Assembly: GCF_000002985.6 (NCBI RefSeq)
Contig: NC_003283.11
Location: forward strand, 10,106,001-10,170,000
Length of the DNA stretch: 64,000 bases
Origin: Caenorhabditis elegans
Lineage: Eukaryota > Nematoda > Chromadorea > Rhabditida > Rhabditidae
Reading direction: 5' to 3'
Shown here: piece by piece, positions 34,601-44,729 of the stretch
How the letters are laid out: each line of letters opens with the position of its first letter
How positions within the stretch are numbered: the stretch's first letter is position 1
Made by a program: the position numbers and the translations under genes
The notes under the pieces: generated by a model
Database searches by the model: none
Seen by the model: the letters and a program-made list of their open reading frames with translations, nothing else
What the model was told of the DNA's origin: nothing

Positions 34601-36881
34601 CTTCTTACTCTTTGAAACGTTAGGCCTTTTCTATCCCTACTCCCAGCAGAGCAGGCTGGAGGCCTTCTCTGAGAGGTATGTTTCTATAACTACGTATGTT
34701 TTTGGAAAGGTAATGAAAAAGGTCACCTAGGTCAGTTAACCGGATTGAGGGCCGGAGGCCCGAATACACAAAAGTATTGGACAGCCGTTAAGCCTATACT
34801 GAGCCTAAAAACTCGAGTTGAGGGCCGCAGGCCCGAATACACGAAGAAGTGTTGGAGATCCGTCAAGCCTATTTTTAGCATAATAATTCAGTTCGAGTGT
34901 CGCAAGCCCAAATAGACGCAGAAGCGTTGGACAACTTTTAGGCCTATTCTGAGCCCAATAATTCATGTTGAGGGCCGCAGGCCCGAATACACATAGAAGC
35001 GTTGGACAACTGTTAAGCCTATTTTAAGCAAAAAATTCGAAAAGTGGAAATTTTTATTTCTAAAATTAATATTAAACTAAATTTGGCCGGTCTTGACAAA
35101 CTTCAGCACATTTACTTGGCATTTACTCAACACTTGACTAAACTTTAATAAAGCGAATTATTCTTGAGTTACTCTACGCCGAACCAAACTGCGAAGCCTA
35201 GCAAATCTCCGAAACTATTTTGAAAAAAATTGGCCCACTATCCAAAATGTAGGCCATCATTCAATTTTTGCAAAATCAAAAAGATTGATTAAACGTGAAA
35301 AACTTTTCTACCACTCTCTCTCTTTCTCTATTTTTGGTGATGAATTCGATAATTTTCATTTCTTATTTTTAATAACGTGAGGAAAACTCAATTTTGAAGA
35401 CTTTTCGAGATTTTTACTTTTTCCCTAATCTAATTGAGGGCCGCACTTTTTGAACATGTTGGCTACTTTTAACACTGATTTGAGCGGGATTCTGGAGTAT
35501 GGTCGAAATGGATGTATTCTTTGTACTGAAGAGTTTTATATTTTTCAGTCCCAAACGTGCAGTTTTTGTGTCAGTTGGTTCCAATTTGTGCGCAAGAGAG
35601 AACTTTGTATTACCAATTTTTTGAAACTATTTTGAAGAAAATTGGTCCATTTTCCAAAATGTAGGCCATCATTCAAATTTTGCAAAATTAAAAAGATGGA
35701 TTAACCGTGAAAAACTTTCCTACCACTCTCTCTCCCTCTCTATTTTGGGGATGAATTCGATCATTTTCATTTCTTATTTTTATAACGTGAGGAGAATTTA
35801 ATTTTTAAGATATTTCGAGATTTCTACTTTATTTTAATCCTATTGAAAATCGCACAAGGGGTGTGCGGCAAATTTGCCAAAATTGCCGAGCTCGACAAAT
35901 TTTGAACTTTGCCGCACACGTAAAAAATTTGGCAGTGCAATTTTGACAAAAACTATTGGTCTACAAAAGTTTTGTAAAATGGCACAAAATTGAGTTATAG
36001 TGATGGTTAATCAAAATTTTGAGATTTGCCGCACACCCCTGGACCGCACTATTCGAAAATTTTAACCTCACTTCCAGCTGGGCAGGCCGGAGGCCTGCGA
36101 TGCTATTGTATTTCACTCAAACCCAAAAAGCCTTCTTACACTTAGAAACTTTAAGCCATTTCTATCCCTACTCCCAGCAGAGCAGGCCGGAGGCCTCCTA
36201 TGAGACTACGTCTGTTTTTGAAAAGGCCAGTTAATCCGGATTGAGGGCCGCAGGCCCGAATACACATAGAAGTGTTGGACAATCGTTAAACCTACTCTAA
36301 GCCCAATAAATCAGGATGAGTGCCGCAGGCCCGAAAACACTTAAAAAAGACCCAGAAAAAATATTATCTTCAAATGGCCATGGCTCAGTCAATTTTGGTT
36401 AAAAAAGATCCAAATTTTCCCCAGTTTACCAACTTGATCTACTGCGAAGCCTAGCGCGCTTGACGCGCTAGTCATTATTGTTACTAATTTATGATTCATC
36501 TAACTTACAACACATCTTACTTGTTTGAAACAATTTGTAAAATCAACAGTGAAACACTTTAAGCGTTTATGATATTAATTTTATAAGTTTCCTTGATTTT
36601 AATGATACATAATTGTAGGTAAAAGCCCGATTGCCGGAAATTCCATTTATATGGATCGTCTTTTCATCAAGAAGTACATGCCAAAGCTCGATAAGTTTGC
36701 TCACTACAGATGTATAGATGTCTCAACTATCAAAGGACTTGTACAGAGATGGTATCCTGATTATAAACATCCAAAAAAACAGTGTACCCACCGTGCATTC
36801 GACGATATTATGGAGTCAATTGCTGAATTGAAAAACTACAGAGAAAGCATTTTCGTGAAATCTACTGCGTCGTCATTTTAA
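28648..36881 (+). CDS. Oligoribonuclease (Orn/REXO2), 210 aa
   Basis: Three exons: 28648-28788, 28841-29069, 36619-36881. This DEDDh 3'-5' exonuclease degrades nano-RNAs in mitochondria and cytosol. Visible motifs: IIWIDCEMTGLD (Exo I with catalytic D and E), GNSIYMDRLFIKKYMPKL (Exo II Asp), and CTHRAFDDIMESIAELKNYR (Exo III His and Asp). The N-terminus before MSTLYHTCDKIEQ is basic and may be a mitochondrial presequence; a second start at that internal Met would give the cytosolic form. Length is normal. The remarkable part is intron 2, 7.55 kb long, of which about 7.2 kb is a Helitron-like array; removing it would leave an intron of about 316 bp. Confidence 0.93.
30756..30818 (-). promoter_or_regulatory. 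tRNA-like pol III A and B boxes, copy 1
   Basis: On the minus strand TGGACAAGTGG (30818-30808) matches the A box at 10 of 11 positions and GGTTCGACCCC (30766-30756) matches the B box, 41 bases apart as in tRNA genes. The flanks do not fold into acceptor or T stems, so this is a tRNA-derived (SINE-like) promoter rather than a tRNA. Confidence 0.5.
32691..32753 (-). promoter_or_regulatory. tRNA-like pol III A and B boxes, copy 2
   Basis: The same A box (32753-32743) and B box (32701-32691) with unchanged spacing as in copy 1, within the second large direct repeat. Confidence 0.5.
33067..33885 (+). mobile_element. Helitron-like element H2 (819 bp)
   Basis: Starts TCTGCCTTCCCTTCTACATT directly after the CTAG of H1 and ends GCGAAGCCTAGCGCACTGTG plus TGCGCTAG, with hairpin CTAGCGCAC-TGT-GTGCGCTAG. 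It is followed directly by the TC of H3. Non-coding. Its 5' and 3' ends match those of H3, which supports both boundaries. Confidence 0.75.
34258..35855 (+). repeat. Three copies of a ~250-bp internal block of H3
   Basis: Copies at about 34258-34520, 35210-35471 and 35625-35855 share AAACTATTTTGAA at the start, AAAATGTAGGCCATCATTCA, a CTCTCTCT tract, and TAACGTGAGGA...TTTTCGAGATTT. The first two are nearly identical; the third is more diverged. Confidence 0.75.
34741..35035 (+). repeat. Minisatellite, ~73-bp unit, four copies
   Basis: Each unit has TTGAGGGCCGCAGGCCCGAA, then ACAC..AGAAG.GTTGGACA and GTTAAGCCTATTCTGAGCC with differences. One further unit and part of another occur at about 36238-36340, separated from the array by the later blocks. 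GGGCCGCAGGCCC is itself a short palindrome. Confidence 0.75.
35857..36040. mobile_element. Small TIR element (MITE, 184 bp) nested in H3
   Basis: The ends are AGGGGTGTGCGGCAAAT and its reverse complement ATTTGCCGCACACCCCT. The interior has TTGCCGAGCTCGACAAATTT. It interrupts the H3 sequence ...AAATCGCAC / GGACCGCACT..., so it inserted after H3 formed. Confidence 0.7.
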
Positions 36882-37671
36882 TTTCTTTAATTTTGTTTTT
36901 GTTCTGTTTTTATTTGATTTGGGTTTGTTTTCTTGAATCTCAGTGATCATTTTCAATTTGTTCATACTTTTAGTCGTTAAAACAATTGTTTGGAAGTAAT
37001 AAATTGAAAATTTTTCCGCTTGAATTGAATGAAAATTAAAGGGATACTTTTGAATAACAATGTCTTCAAAATAGATAAAATATGAAAACTGAAAACCAGG
37101 CATACAAACAACAGAGGAGAAAGTAAATACAATTTCGTTAAGATGAATACAATTTTCATTGAGAACAACTAAAGATGCCACAAAAATTTTGCAATTCGAT
37201 AATTTTGAACTAACGATGTGGTCAACTGTTTTTTTCTTAAGCCTTGATGTAAAATAATCTAGAATAATAATAATCTAGATTATAATCTTGTTTCTGAAAC
37301 TTATTTTCTTGTTTATCGTTTTTTTTTGAGTTCTCAGGTTTACAAATTATAAAAATTTTACGAAACGTTCTTTTAAAAACTTCGAAAAAACGTTCTTCGA
37401 ACTGCATATATAGTACTGTAGTATTTAATTTTTATATTATATCGATTTATCGATTAACTATTTAAGTATCATAAATCGAGCCCGTAAATCGATACAAGCG
37501 CTACAGTAATCATTTAAAGTATTACTGTAGTTTTGACTGCGAGATATTCTGCGCGTCAAATATGTTGCACAATTCGCATTCTTAGAATTTGTTGTACCCG
37601 TAATACAGTAAGAATATCAAATTAAAAATGAAACATTCGAACAAGTTTTTTCTCATGATTTTCATTAAGTC
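36882..37671. other. Intergenic with dispersed repeat, no gene
   Basis: The 3' side of the oligoribonuclease gene, then a repeat at about 37395-37615 containing CTACAGTAAT, AAGTATTACTGTAGTTTTG, GCGCGTCAAATATGTTGC and TTCGCATTCTTAGAATT, related to the copy at 19.9 kb. The minus-strand open frames at 36873-37181 are AT-rich artefacts. Confidence 0.55.
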
Positions 37672-38196
37672 ATGTCACAAAATATCATCAATTTCAATAA
37701 CGAAAATTGGACCAAAAGGACGAATTTTACGATTGACAGGGAACAATTGTCCGAGTTGTATTCATATCTTACCCATTTTAACTTGTATACCAAGTCTATA
37801 AGAGTTTTCTTAATTTGTAAAACGATTTCATGATGCAAATTTTGAAACCTCAATTATAGAGCGGAAATGGAAGTGTGCAAAACTATTAGAGGCGCCTTAG
37901 TAGTAGAAGAAATAAAACGTATATTATTTTCAGAAATGATAAAGCTTGACGCTAAGTTGCGCAAACTACAAGAAAATCAACGTGGACTCGCAAAAATGAT
38001 AGTGATGAATAAGGGAAGAAAAGGAAAATCAACTAAAGATCTTCCACCCAGCACCACGCATTCGACTCCTTTACGACGCAGTACACGCATTCGACGAGCT
38101 CCTGAAAGATATGGTTTAACTATGAAGCCGCCTGCAACCTCCAATGGGATCCCTAATGCAAAAGGTCCAGCCGCCACTCGCAACGGAAGTTCCTGA
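37672..38196 (+). CDS. Putative small basic protein (149 aa)
   Basis: Two exons in phase: 37672-37784 and 37860-38196. The N-terminal half (MSQNIINFNNENWTKRTNFT, then DREQLSELYSYLTHFNL) joins to a helical charged stretch DAKLRKLQENQRGLAKMIV, a Lys-rich patch NKGRKGKSTKD, then PLRRSTRIRRAPERYG and a Pro/Asn tail. There is no signal peptide. The basic patches suggest a nuclear or nucleic-acid-binding role. The RRSTRIRRAPERYG motif resembles a stretch common near the ends of retroelement polyprotein segments, so this could be a domesticated or decayed element fragment. I do not recognise the family. Confidence 0.5.
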
Positions 38197-38338
38197 GAAA
38201 GAATCAAGGATAGAATCTGAACTTGGGATGTTAATAAATTTTTTGTGTTTGAATGTGATCACTGGCAAAGATTTCAGGTCAATCCTTACAGTTTGCAGCA
38301 ATTTGTAAAAACATTTGTTAAAAAACGCTTCTGGTCGA

Positions 38339-38440
38339 ATGTCTGCTACTGGTGGTGATCATATTGATCAAATGAATATGAGTACCTACGCGACTGGAGC
38401 ACCAGGTTCAGATCTTCCGGACACTCATGATGACAATAAA
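38339..38440 (+). CDS. Orphan coding exon (34 codons)
   Basis: An ATG-started frame encodes MSATGGDHIDQMNMSTYATG followed by APGSDLPDTHDDNK and ends exactly at a good donor (AAA/GTAAGT). Composition is protein-like and acidic. It ends in phase 0, compatible with the exon at 40133 of the methyltransferase-like gene, so it could be an alternative first exon of that gene. Against this, that gene has its own promoter-like region and ATG at 40018. The inverted GH19 fragment would then lie in the intron. Confidence 0.35.
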
Positions 38441-38479
38441 GTAAGTGTGAAATGCAGAAGAATTATTAGTTTTTTTTTT

Positions 38480-39186
38480 CAATGTTCTGGAATCCTGGAA
38501 TTGTCCGTAGTTGTAGTTGTACGAAATTTGAATTGTTCCGCGTCCAAAATAGCATCCTCTATGGGAAGCAACAGTGTTTGAAATTGTTGAATTTGAGCAT
38601 GGATAGAAATAAGTTATTTGATCAGAAGCAGAACAATAAAGACCAGAAGATGCACATGAGTTTCCGTCGGCTGGAGTATAACCAGGAGTTTTAGGGTCCA
38701 AAAAGCTACTTGTTGGTCCTCTTTCAAACCAGTTATAAAATCCTCCACGGTAGAAACAGTTTGATGCATCTTGATCGGACTGATGTCTGAAATTCATCAA
38801 TTTTGAAGTTTCTTGAATAGCATGGGCAAAGAAAGCCGTCAAATCTCGTTTCTTATTTTCATGCAGTATATACATCTGCAAAAATATGAAATAATCTCGA
38901 AATGTGGCAATACTTGAATTTTGAAGAAAAAATATTTACATACAGTATTGTTGACATTGATCGAAGTTCCAAATTCTGGAAAGTATCTGGATGCAATTTT
39001 GAAAACATCGTAAGAATATGGCCAGCAACTCGAAGGACCCCATCCAAGATTGGCAAATGGGAACAGGTCTTCAAACATTTCTCTCGTGAACCAGCATTCT
39101 AGTTTTGAAGCAGGAAGATTATTTGGATCCGTTGGCGGAGTGCATGATTTCGGAGGTCCATTGCCGCTTTTGGACACAATCTACCA
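38480..39186 (-). pseudogene. Truncated inverted copy of the GH19 chitinase gene
   Basis: Minus-strand sequence matches three internal exon regions of the gene at 9.6-11.2 kb. It includes WFTREMFEDLFPFANLG, the AFFAHAIQETS segment (parent QETG) and CYFGRGTIQISYNYNYGQF. The signal-peptide exon is missing, a small deletion near 39165 shifts the frame, the intron after QETS is short, and similarity stops shortly after YGQFQD, losing the C-terminal ~200 residues. It cannot make a working enzyme. Introns are retained, so it arose by DNA duplication, not retrotransposition. Confidence 0.85.
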
Positions 39187-39189
39187 TTT

Positions 39190-40017
39190 CGAAAACGATA
39201 TGCATACACAATAGAACAGTCTATAAAAGTGAAATTCGCATAAGTTTCTGCTTTAAAAGCTTACACGATATAAAAACAGCTATGAGTACGGAATTGATGA
39301 TAATCATAATATTCAATCAACATTTGAATGTGTTCAAGTTTTGTTTAAGTACTTTTTATTTATTTTATTATTCAAAACACACATTGACGATGCATCAATT
39401 TTTAAACTTGTATAGTCGCTATAACATAGCACATTTGGCAATTATGAAAACAATTATTAAATAACACATTTTTTCAGATTGACAAATTGAAATTTTCAAA
39501 CGCATGTAACCACTTTTTTCAGCGATTGATCTGCAAAGGATTCCCAGTATACACAAAAAAGTCATATTGATGGGGTTTAAAGAGAGCTCGGAGTAAAAAA
39601 TCTCGAAGGCACAAATCTTCCCATATTTTGTCCAGCTGATTCAAGAAAAACTGTTTGATTCAAAGTTTGAATAATTTTTTTAAAACTCCTACTGAATTCT
39701 AAATGTCTTTAATTACTTTTCAAGATATTCATAATTCCGATATTTAACCAATAAATCTCAAGATCATTGATTTCCCACAACACGCTGTCACCACCTACAC
39801 GTGTTCACCAGAAAGTCGTTTCCCAGATCGAAATTTAACAGTGTGCAAACTTCTTTCGCCGCGCTACTCCACTTGTTGCTCATCCATCTTTTCCGCTTCT
39901 TCTCATCCTCATTTTCACTCCCCCACTTGTGTTGTTTCCTCATTTCTTTCCACCAGAGCCTAGAGAAGAAGATATTTCTCGCCGTTTGTCCAGGTGTACA
40001 ACAATCAACGCTTCAAG
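39190..40017. other. Upstream region of the methyltransferase-like gene
   Basis: About 830 bases. The last 230 (39790-40017) are pyrimidine-rich (CCACTTGTTGCTC, TTCTTCTCATCCTC) and more GC-rich than the rest, as expected of a promoter and 5' UTR. No coding exon is supported. Confidence 0.5.
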
Positions 40018-42884
40018 ATGGTGGTCAGTTTTTTTTTCAATTTTCAAATACTTTTATCTAAACTTATATAGTGAATACACAAGAATTACACAAATCTGAT
40101 TCCGTAATTGTAAAAATATGCAATTGTTACAGAGAGTAAAGTTTGGAAAAGAACAGTATGAAGCTATCAAGAAATTTGAAGTTCAGCATCACGGAGATTT
40201 CTGGAAGTTGATTATGGATAAAGTAAGTTTGATTTTAAACTTGATACTAAATCTTACAACGTATTATCCAAATAAACATACCATGTCACGGTTTTTTTAG
40301 ACTTTAATTTTTTCTTTATACAATAGATTTTTAAAGGTATTATGTATAGTATTTTTTGTTACTTTTATGAAATACTCACAAAAAGAAGTAATCATAAAAT
40401 AGTAATTTTTCGCTAGAAGTCACAGGTTTCTATTGGATCTTCGATGCCTTGGCGTCTAGAGCCACTAGTGCTTTGGGGCCTAGATAGAACTAAAAGTTTT
40501 ACAAAGTTTTATTCTCGAATAAAATGGTTCAAATGCAATTTCTAACACACGTAAATTTTTAACCCAAAAATAAGTCTACTTTTTCAGATGGGAAAATCCG
40601 ATGGTCTTTCAATCTTGGACGTCTCAGAGGAAGCTTGTTTATTTGCTTTGACTTTGGCTGAAAATCACCCAACCAACAAGTAAGCATGGGCAATAAAAGA
40701 ATGGAATTAGAATATAGGTTTGTTTTCAGGCTAACAATTATGACATCGAGTGTAAGACCAACTTTCGATTTTCCTGTCAATGTCCAATATCACAAAGGGA
40801 GCATCCTGAGAAATGCCGATTCAATCGCCCAGGTGTGTTCGGAAGCGTTCTTTTTAGTTATTGAATCTCAAAGAACCAATCACATAAAAATCAAGTTAAT
40901 GTGACCTATCAAATAATTGATAGAATATCGAAAGATCTGGGTTGATTGGTGTAAGTGTGTGCGTGCAGATGTGTGAGTTGCCATCTGTTATGTAACAACA
41001 CATGCTCATTTTTTCTTCTCTGGAGCCGCCAAAACAGCGAAAAAGACCCGTGGTGACAAGATAATTGTGTCGTGAACCTTCGATCAGAAGATTTTTGAAG
41101 TTTACTCAGAGCCTTTTCGTTTTTTGAGGCGACGAATAAGATGGCGGATTGAATTACACGGTCTAGAGTTGAAGATGAAAAAAGCCCGCATGAAACACTC
41201 GTTAAATTAGAAGATACCGGGGTAAAGGAGACAGAGACGTTTGACCAAAAATCACTTGAATTACGTACTCCGTTGGCTTTTGACACTACTTCAAAATATA
41301 TCTTAAAGTTGACAAACATTGTTTACAATTGTCAAAAACTTTTGAAAAACTCTATTATCTACAAAACGATTGATCGAAAGTTTTAGATGTTTTTCAAAAA
41401 TGATAGAATGTTTAAAACTGTGAATGAATTGATAACAGCAATTAAAGATACCGTTCATTAAAAAAAACAGTTTTGTGTAAATACTTATGTATTTCAACAT
41501 ATGTTTAGTAATAAATTTCTAAAGGTATTGTCAATCCAAGAAATATTTTGTGCCACCTATCCTTGGAAAAATTTAAAAAAAATTATAGCAATTTCTTTTT
41601 TAAAAAATTCATGTGTTTTTTTTATTAATTTTTATATTAATCTTTAATTTTTATTACAATTCACGAATCAATCATTGAAACAATGATGTGTTAGAGTTCT
41701 ACATATTAAAAAAGAAGTTGGTATTTTCGAAAGTCAACAATTATTCCTCTCCCTTTGTAGATTTTAGAAATTACTTTCAACGAATCCGTCTGATCATTTT
41801 GTAAGTGTTGAACAATTAAAAAATATTATTCACGAGTTCATGCTACAGAGTTTCTCACGCCTCCGAACAACTTGTTGCCGAACTAGTTCTACTTATATCT
41901 TTCTCAAAAATAAAAACTTCCGCCTAAAATACAATTTATTTTCAGAGTGGTCCCTTTGATCTCATTATTTTCAACGAGATTTCACACGATATTGGAGATA
42001 TTGATGGATTGTTCAAAAAGCTGAAAACTCTTCTTAAAGGTTGATCGAATTCGGACGATACTTGAAGAAAATTGTTATTAACTTTTAGATGGAGGTCAAA
42101 TAGTTCTCTTTTCTCGCCCCAAGAATCCACCATTGCCAGTTCCCGATATATGTCTCATGCTTTGGAGAAAACTTGCAGCTACTAAAGAGGAATTGCTTGC
42201 ATCAGCAAACGCCGTAAGTGATTATTCAGCTGACTTTTTTGACTACTTAGACTTGGATTCCCACGGATCATGGGAAGATCAGTCATCAGACTAGATTACT
42301 GAGTATGATCGAAATGTTTTTGAAGCATCTCGTGATCTCAATTAAAACACAGATGGAGTACTTAGTCAGTAAGAATATAAAATTCCAGGAATTACGAGGA
42401 AATTTGATTTTAAAACACTTCCGTCAAAACCTATGCCAGTCCATTTCAGATCATAATCATCAATAAACCAACATTGTATGATTTCTAAATATGCTTGAAT
42501 GTAACCAAAATTTCATTAAAAATCAAAAAGTCAAAAATAATTTAATAATATTAGTCAGCATAAACCTTTGCCAGAAATTGTTAATTAACTCTCAGTCAGC
42601 TGTCATGAATTCCCAGTTGAACCTTTTTTTTTAATAGGAATTTGGGAAAGTATTCCAAAAAAAAAAACCAATTTCAGGCTCAACTCAATTCTACATGCTT
42701 CTCTGCAGCCGTTCCAATTTCTGTCGACAAGGTTCAATGGGAGAATATTTTGTATTCCGGTTGCTTCCCAGCCGTCAAGAACACCCCAAAATGTGATGAA
42801 CGTACTATTCGTGATTTCTGTGTTTCAAAGTCTGGAAAATTCGAATTCGAGGAGAAACTTTTGATCGTTATGTTACGTAAATAA
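40018..42884 (+). CDS. SAM-methyltransferase-fold protein with degenerate motif I (238 aa)
   Basis: Seven exons: 40018-40023, 40133-40222, 40588-40679, 40730-40832, 41946-42039, 42089-42213, 42678-42884; in phase. The core follows the class I Rossmann order: SILDVSEEACLFALTLAENH (motif I position), KLTIMTSS, FDFPVNVQYHKGSI, then GPFDLIIFNEISHDIGDIDG (motif IV) and LLKDGGQIVLFSRP (motif V). Motif I has DVSEEA where active enzymes have a GxGxG loop, so SAM binding is doubtful. This recalls the inactive N-terminal methyltransferase-like domain of anamorsin/Dre2, but the Cys-rich Fe-S region is absent. The C-terminal third has NSTCFSAAVP and VQWENILYSGCFP. Cytosolic (no signal). The two-codon first exon is the least certain part. 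It ends 208 bp before the first srsx gene. Confidence 0.65.
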
Positions 42885-43092
42885 TTATTTGATTTTGTTA
42901 TTGAATGTTTGTCTGCAGGGTTCACTTTCCCTAGTTGGTCCAATGATTGGATTTTATGAATAAACTCACGTACTCTGATCTTCTCTTTTGGTAGAAAAAG
43001 TTGCATTTTGCACGACACAATCCTGTGAAAAAACGGAAAAGTTTTCAGATTTCTGTATTCTGTTCCTTGTTTCATTCATTGATTCTATTAAA

Positions 43093-44548
43093 ATGTTCGA
43101 TCATTTGGATCTTAATTTACTTCCACTTGCGATCTTCTTTATTTTTTGTTCAACTATTGGAGTGATTGGAAATTTAATTATGATAATATGCTGCTCTGTT
43201 ACAAAGTAAGTGTGGAATTTAATAATTACTGGGCATATTAAATACCGGCACTATAAAATAATTTAATTTTCAGAAGACTTCATTCTCCTTGTTATTTTTT
43301 AATATCACTAACATGCCTAATTGATGCATTTCATATTAGTGGGCAATTTCCATTCCTCATTGAATATTTCACAGGAAGTTGGTTGAATTGAATATATTCT
43401 AACTTTTTTTCAAACTTCCAGTCACATCGAGTCAATCAGAATGCTATTTTATTCTGATTCTTCCAATCGTTGGATATTGTGCAGGTGGTCCATTGATTCT
43501 AGCGATGGGAATTGATCGGTTCATTGCTGTCAAATTTCCAACATCGTATCGGTATTATCAGCAGGCTTCTGTAAAATATCTTTCAATACAGTTGGTGTTC
43601 CCCATTTTCTACACTCTATTTTTTCTTGTCTTCGGATTTTTGGAAAGAGATTCAACAATGTAAGGTTTCCTGAGATCTGGAGCTTAGAAATGATACAGCA
43701 AGTTGTTTCTTACGTGATTTATTCAGGCAAATAACATGTGCAAACCCGCTTGCGCTTAATGGCCCTTCTTTTCAATGGTATAATTATACATGCGCATTTA
43801 TTTATTTTGGAATACTTTTTGTCTACATAAAAGTCTACGTTCTTCTAAAGTTTAACAAAACAAGTATGACCACTGCGTTTTCATAACATTTTATGTATCT
43901 TCTAGGCTCTCGCTTCAAAGCTGTATTTCGCTCAATCCTAGTAACTGTAAGTTTCGTCCTGTTTGGATGGGCAACTACAACTATTGCAAACGCAGCTTCT
44001 TATTCTGTTACAGACAATGTTGATATAGCTCATTTGATTCAAACTTATGCAGGAATTACTGTCAACTTTGCAGCCGCATCGAACGTATTCGTTTTCTATT
44101 CAATAAAGTAAGTAGATATTGTTGCTAGTTTTTTTCAAGTATAGTTTCTAAGTTATTCTTTTTAAATACTATTTTGGCAAAAGAAAAGTTGACTGACCGG
44201 CAAAGACAAAAATGTTTTGAATTTTTTCAGTTTGTTTTTAGAATTTTGCAACTTTACTAAGTTTACAAAAATTATAATTCTTAAGACCTAATGTATTAAA
44301 AAATGTATTGTCATTTTTCAGTCTTTAAGTCTAAAAATAAAAATTTCAGTTCCGAATATCGTGAAGCTATCCGTGCCTTATTTGGACAATCCAAGAAAAT
44401 CGGAGCAATTCACACCGAGACATCTACATCTCAAGAAGTGGTTCATAATTCAAAACGATCAAAGTCTGTTTCTATATTATCAATGCCCAAGTTTGTCTCA
44501 TCATCTAAATTATCTTCCACAAATCCCAGAAGAATGACACTTGTTTGA
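43093..44548 (+). CDS. srsx-type chemoreceptor 1 (330 aa)
   Basis: Six exons: 43093-43205, 43274-43377, 43422-43659, 43727-43863, 43906-44107, 44350-44548. Seven hydrophobic helices with the srsx pattern: TM1 GVIGNLIMIICC, KRLHSPCYFLISLTCLIDA at TM2, GGPLILAMGIDRFIAVKFPT (the DRY-equivalent DRF after TM3), NPLALNG in the second outer loop, SRFKAVFRSILVTVSFVLFG entering TM6 and NFAAASNVFVFYSINSEYR at TM7. Such receptors sit in ciliated sensory neurons in C. elegans; the ligand is unknown. Here the TM3-to-TM4 exons are fused into one 238-nt exon that equals the separate exons of its neighbours. First of five tandem genes. Confidence 0.88.
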
Positions 44549-44729
44549 TCTAATTTTGCTTTGACCACTTCATCTTTGTGTAACCATGTGAGCTCCGCCC
44601 TTTCTCATTCGCGTTTTCCCATGTGAATATTTGGGATGGCTGATAGTGTTGCTGATGTTGATTTGAGCTATAAACTACATTCTATAAAAATCTTTTCGAT
44701 CTTCTCAAACTGTTTCATTTCTGCTCAAA

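Larger units (their letters stand above)
33886..36471 (+). mobile_element. Helitron-like element H3 (2.6 kb)
   Basis: Begins TCTGCCTCTTCCTATATTAA and ends in ACTGCGAAGCCTAGCGCGCT then TGACGCGCTAG, hairpin TAGCGCG-CTTGA-CGCGCTA, followed by host T. It contains three copies of a ~250-bp block, a ~73-bp minisatellite, a truncated copy of a Helitron 3' terminus near 35183-35200, and a small TIR element. No transposase gene; non-autonomous. Confidence 0.75.
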
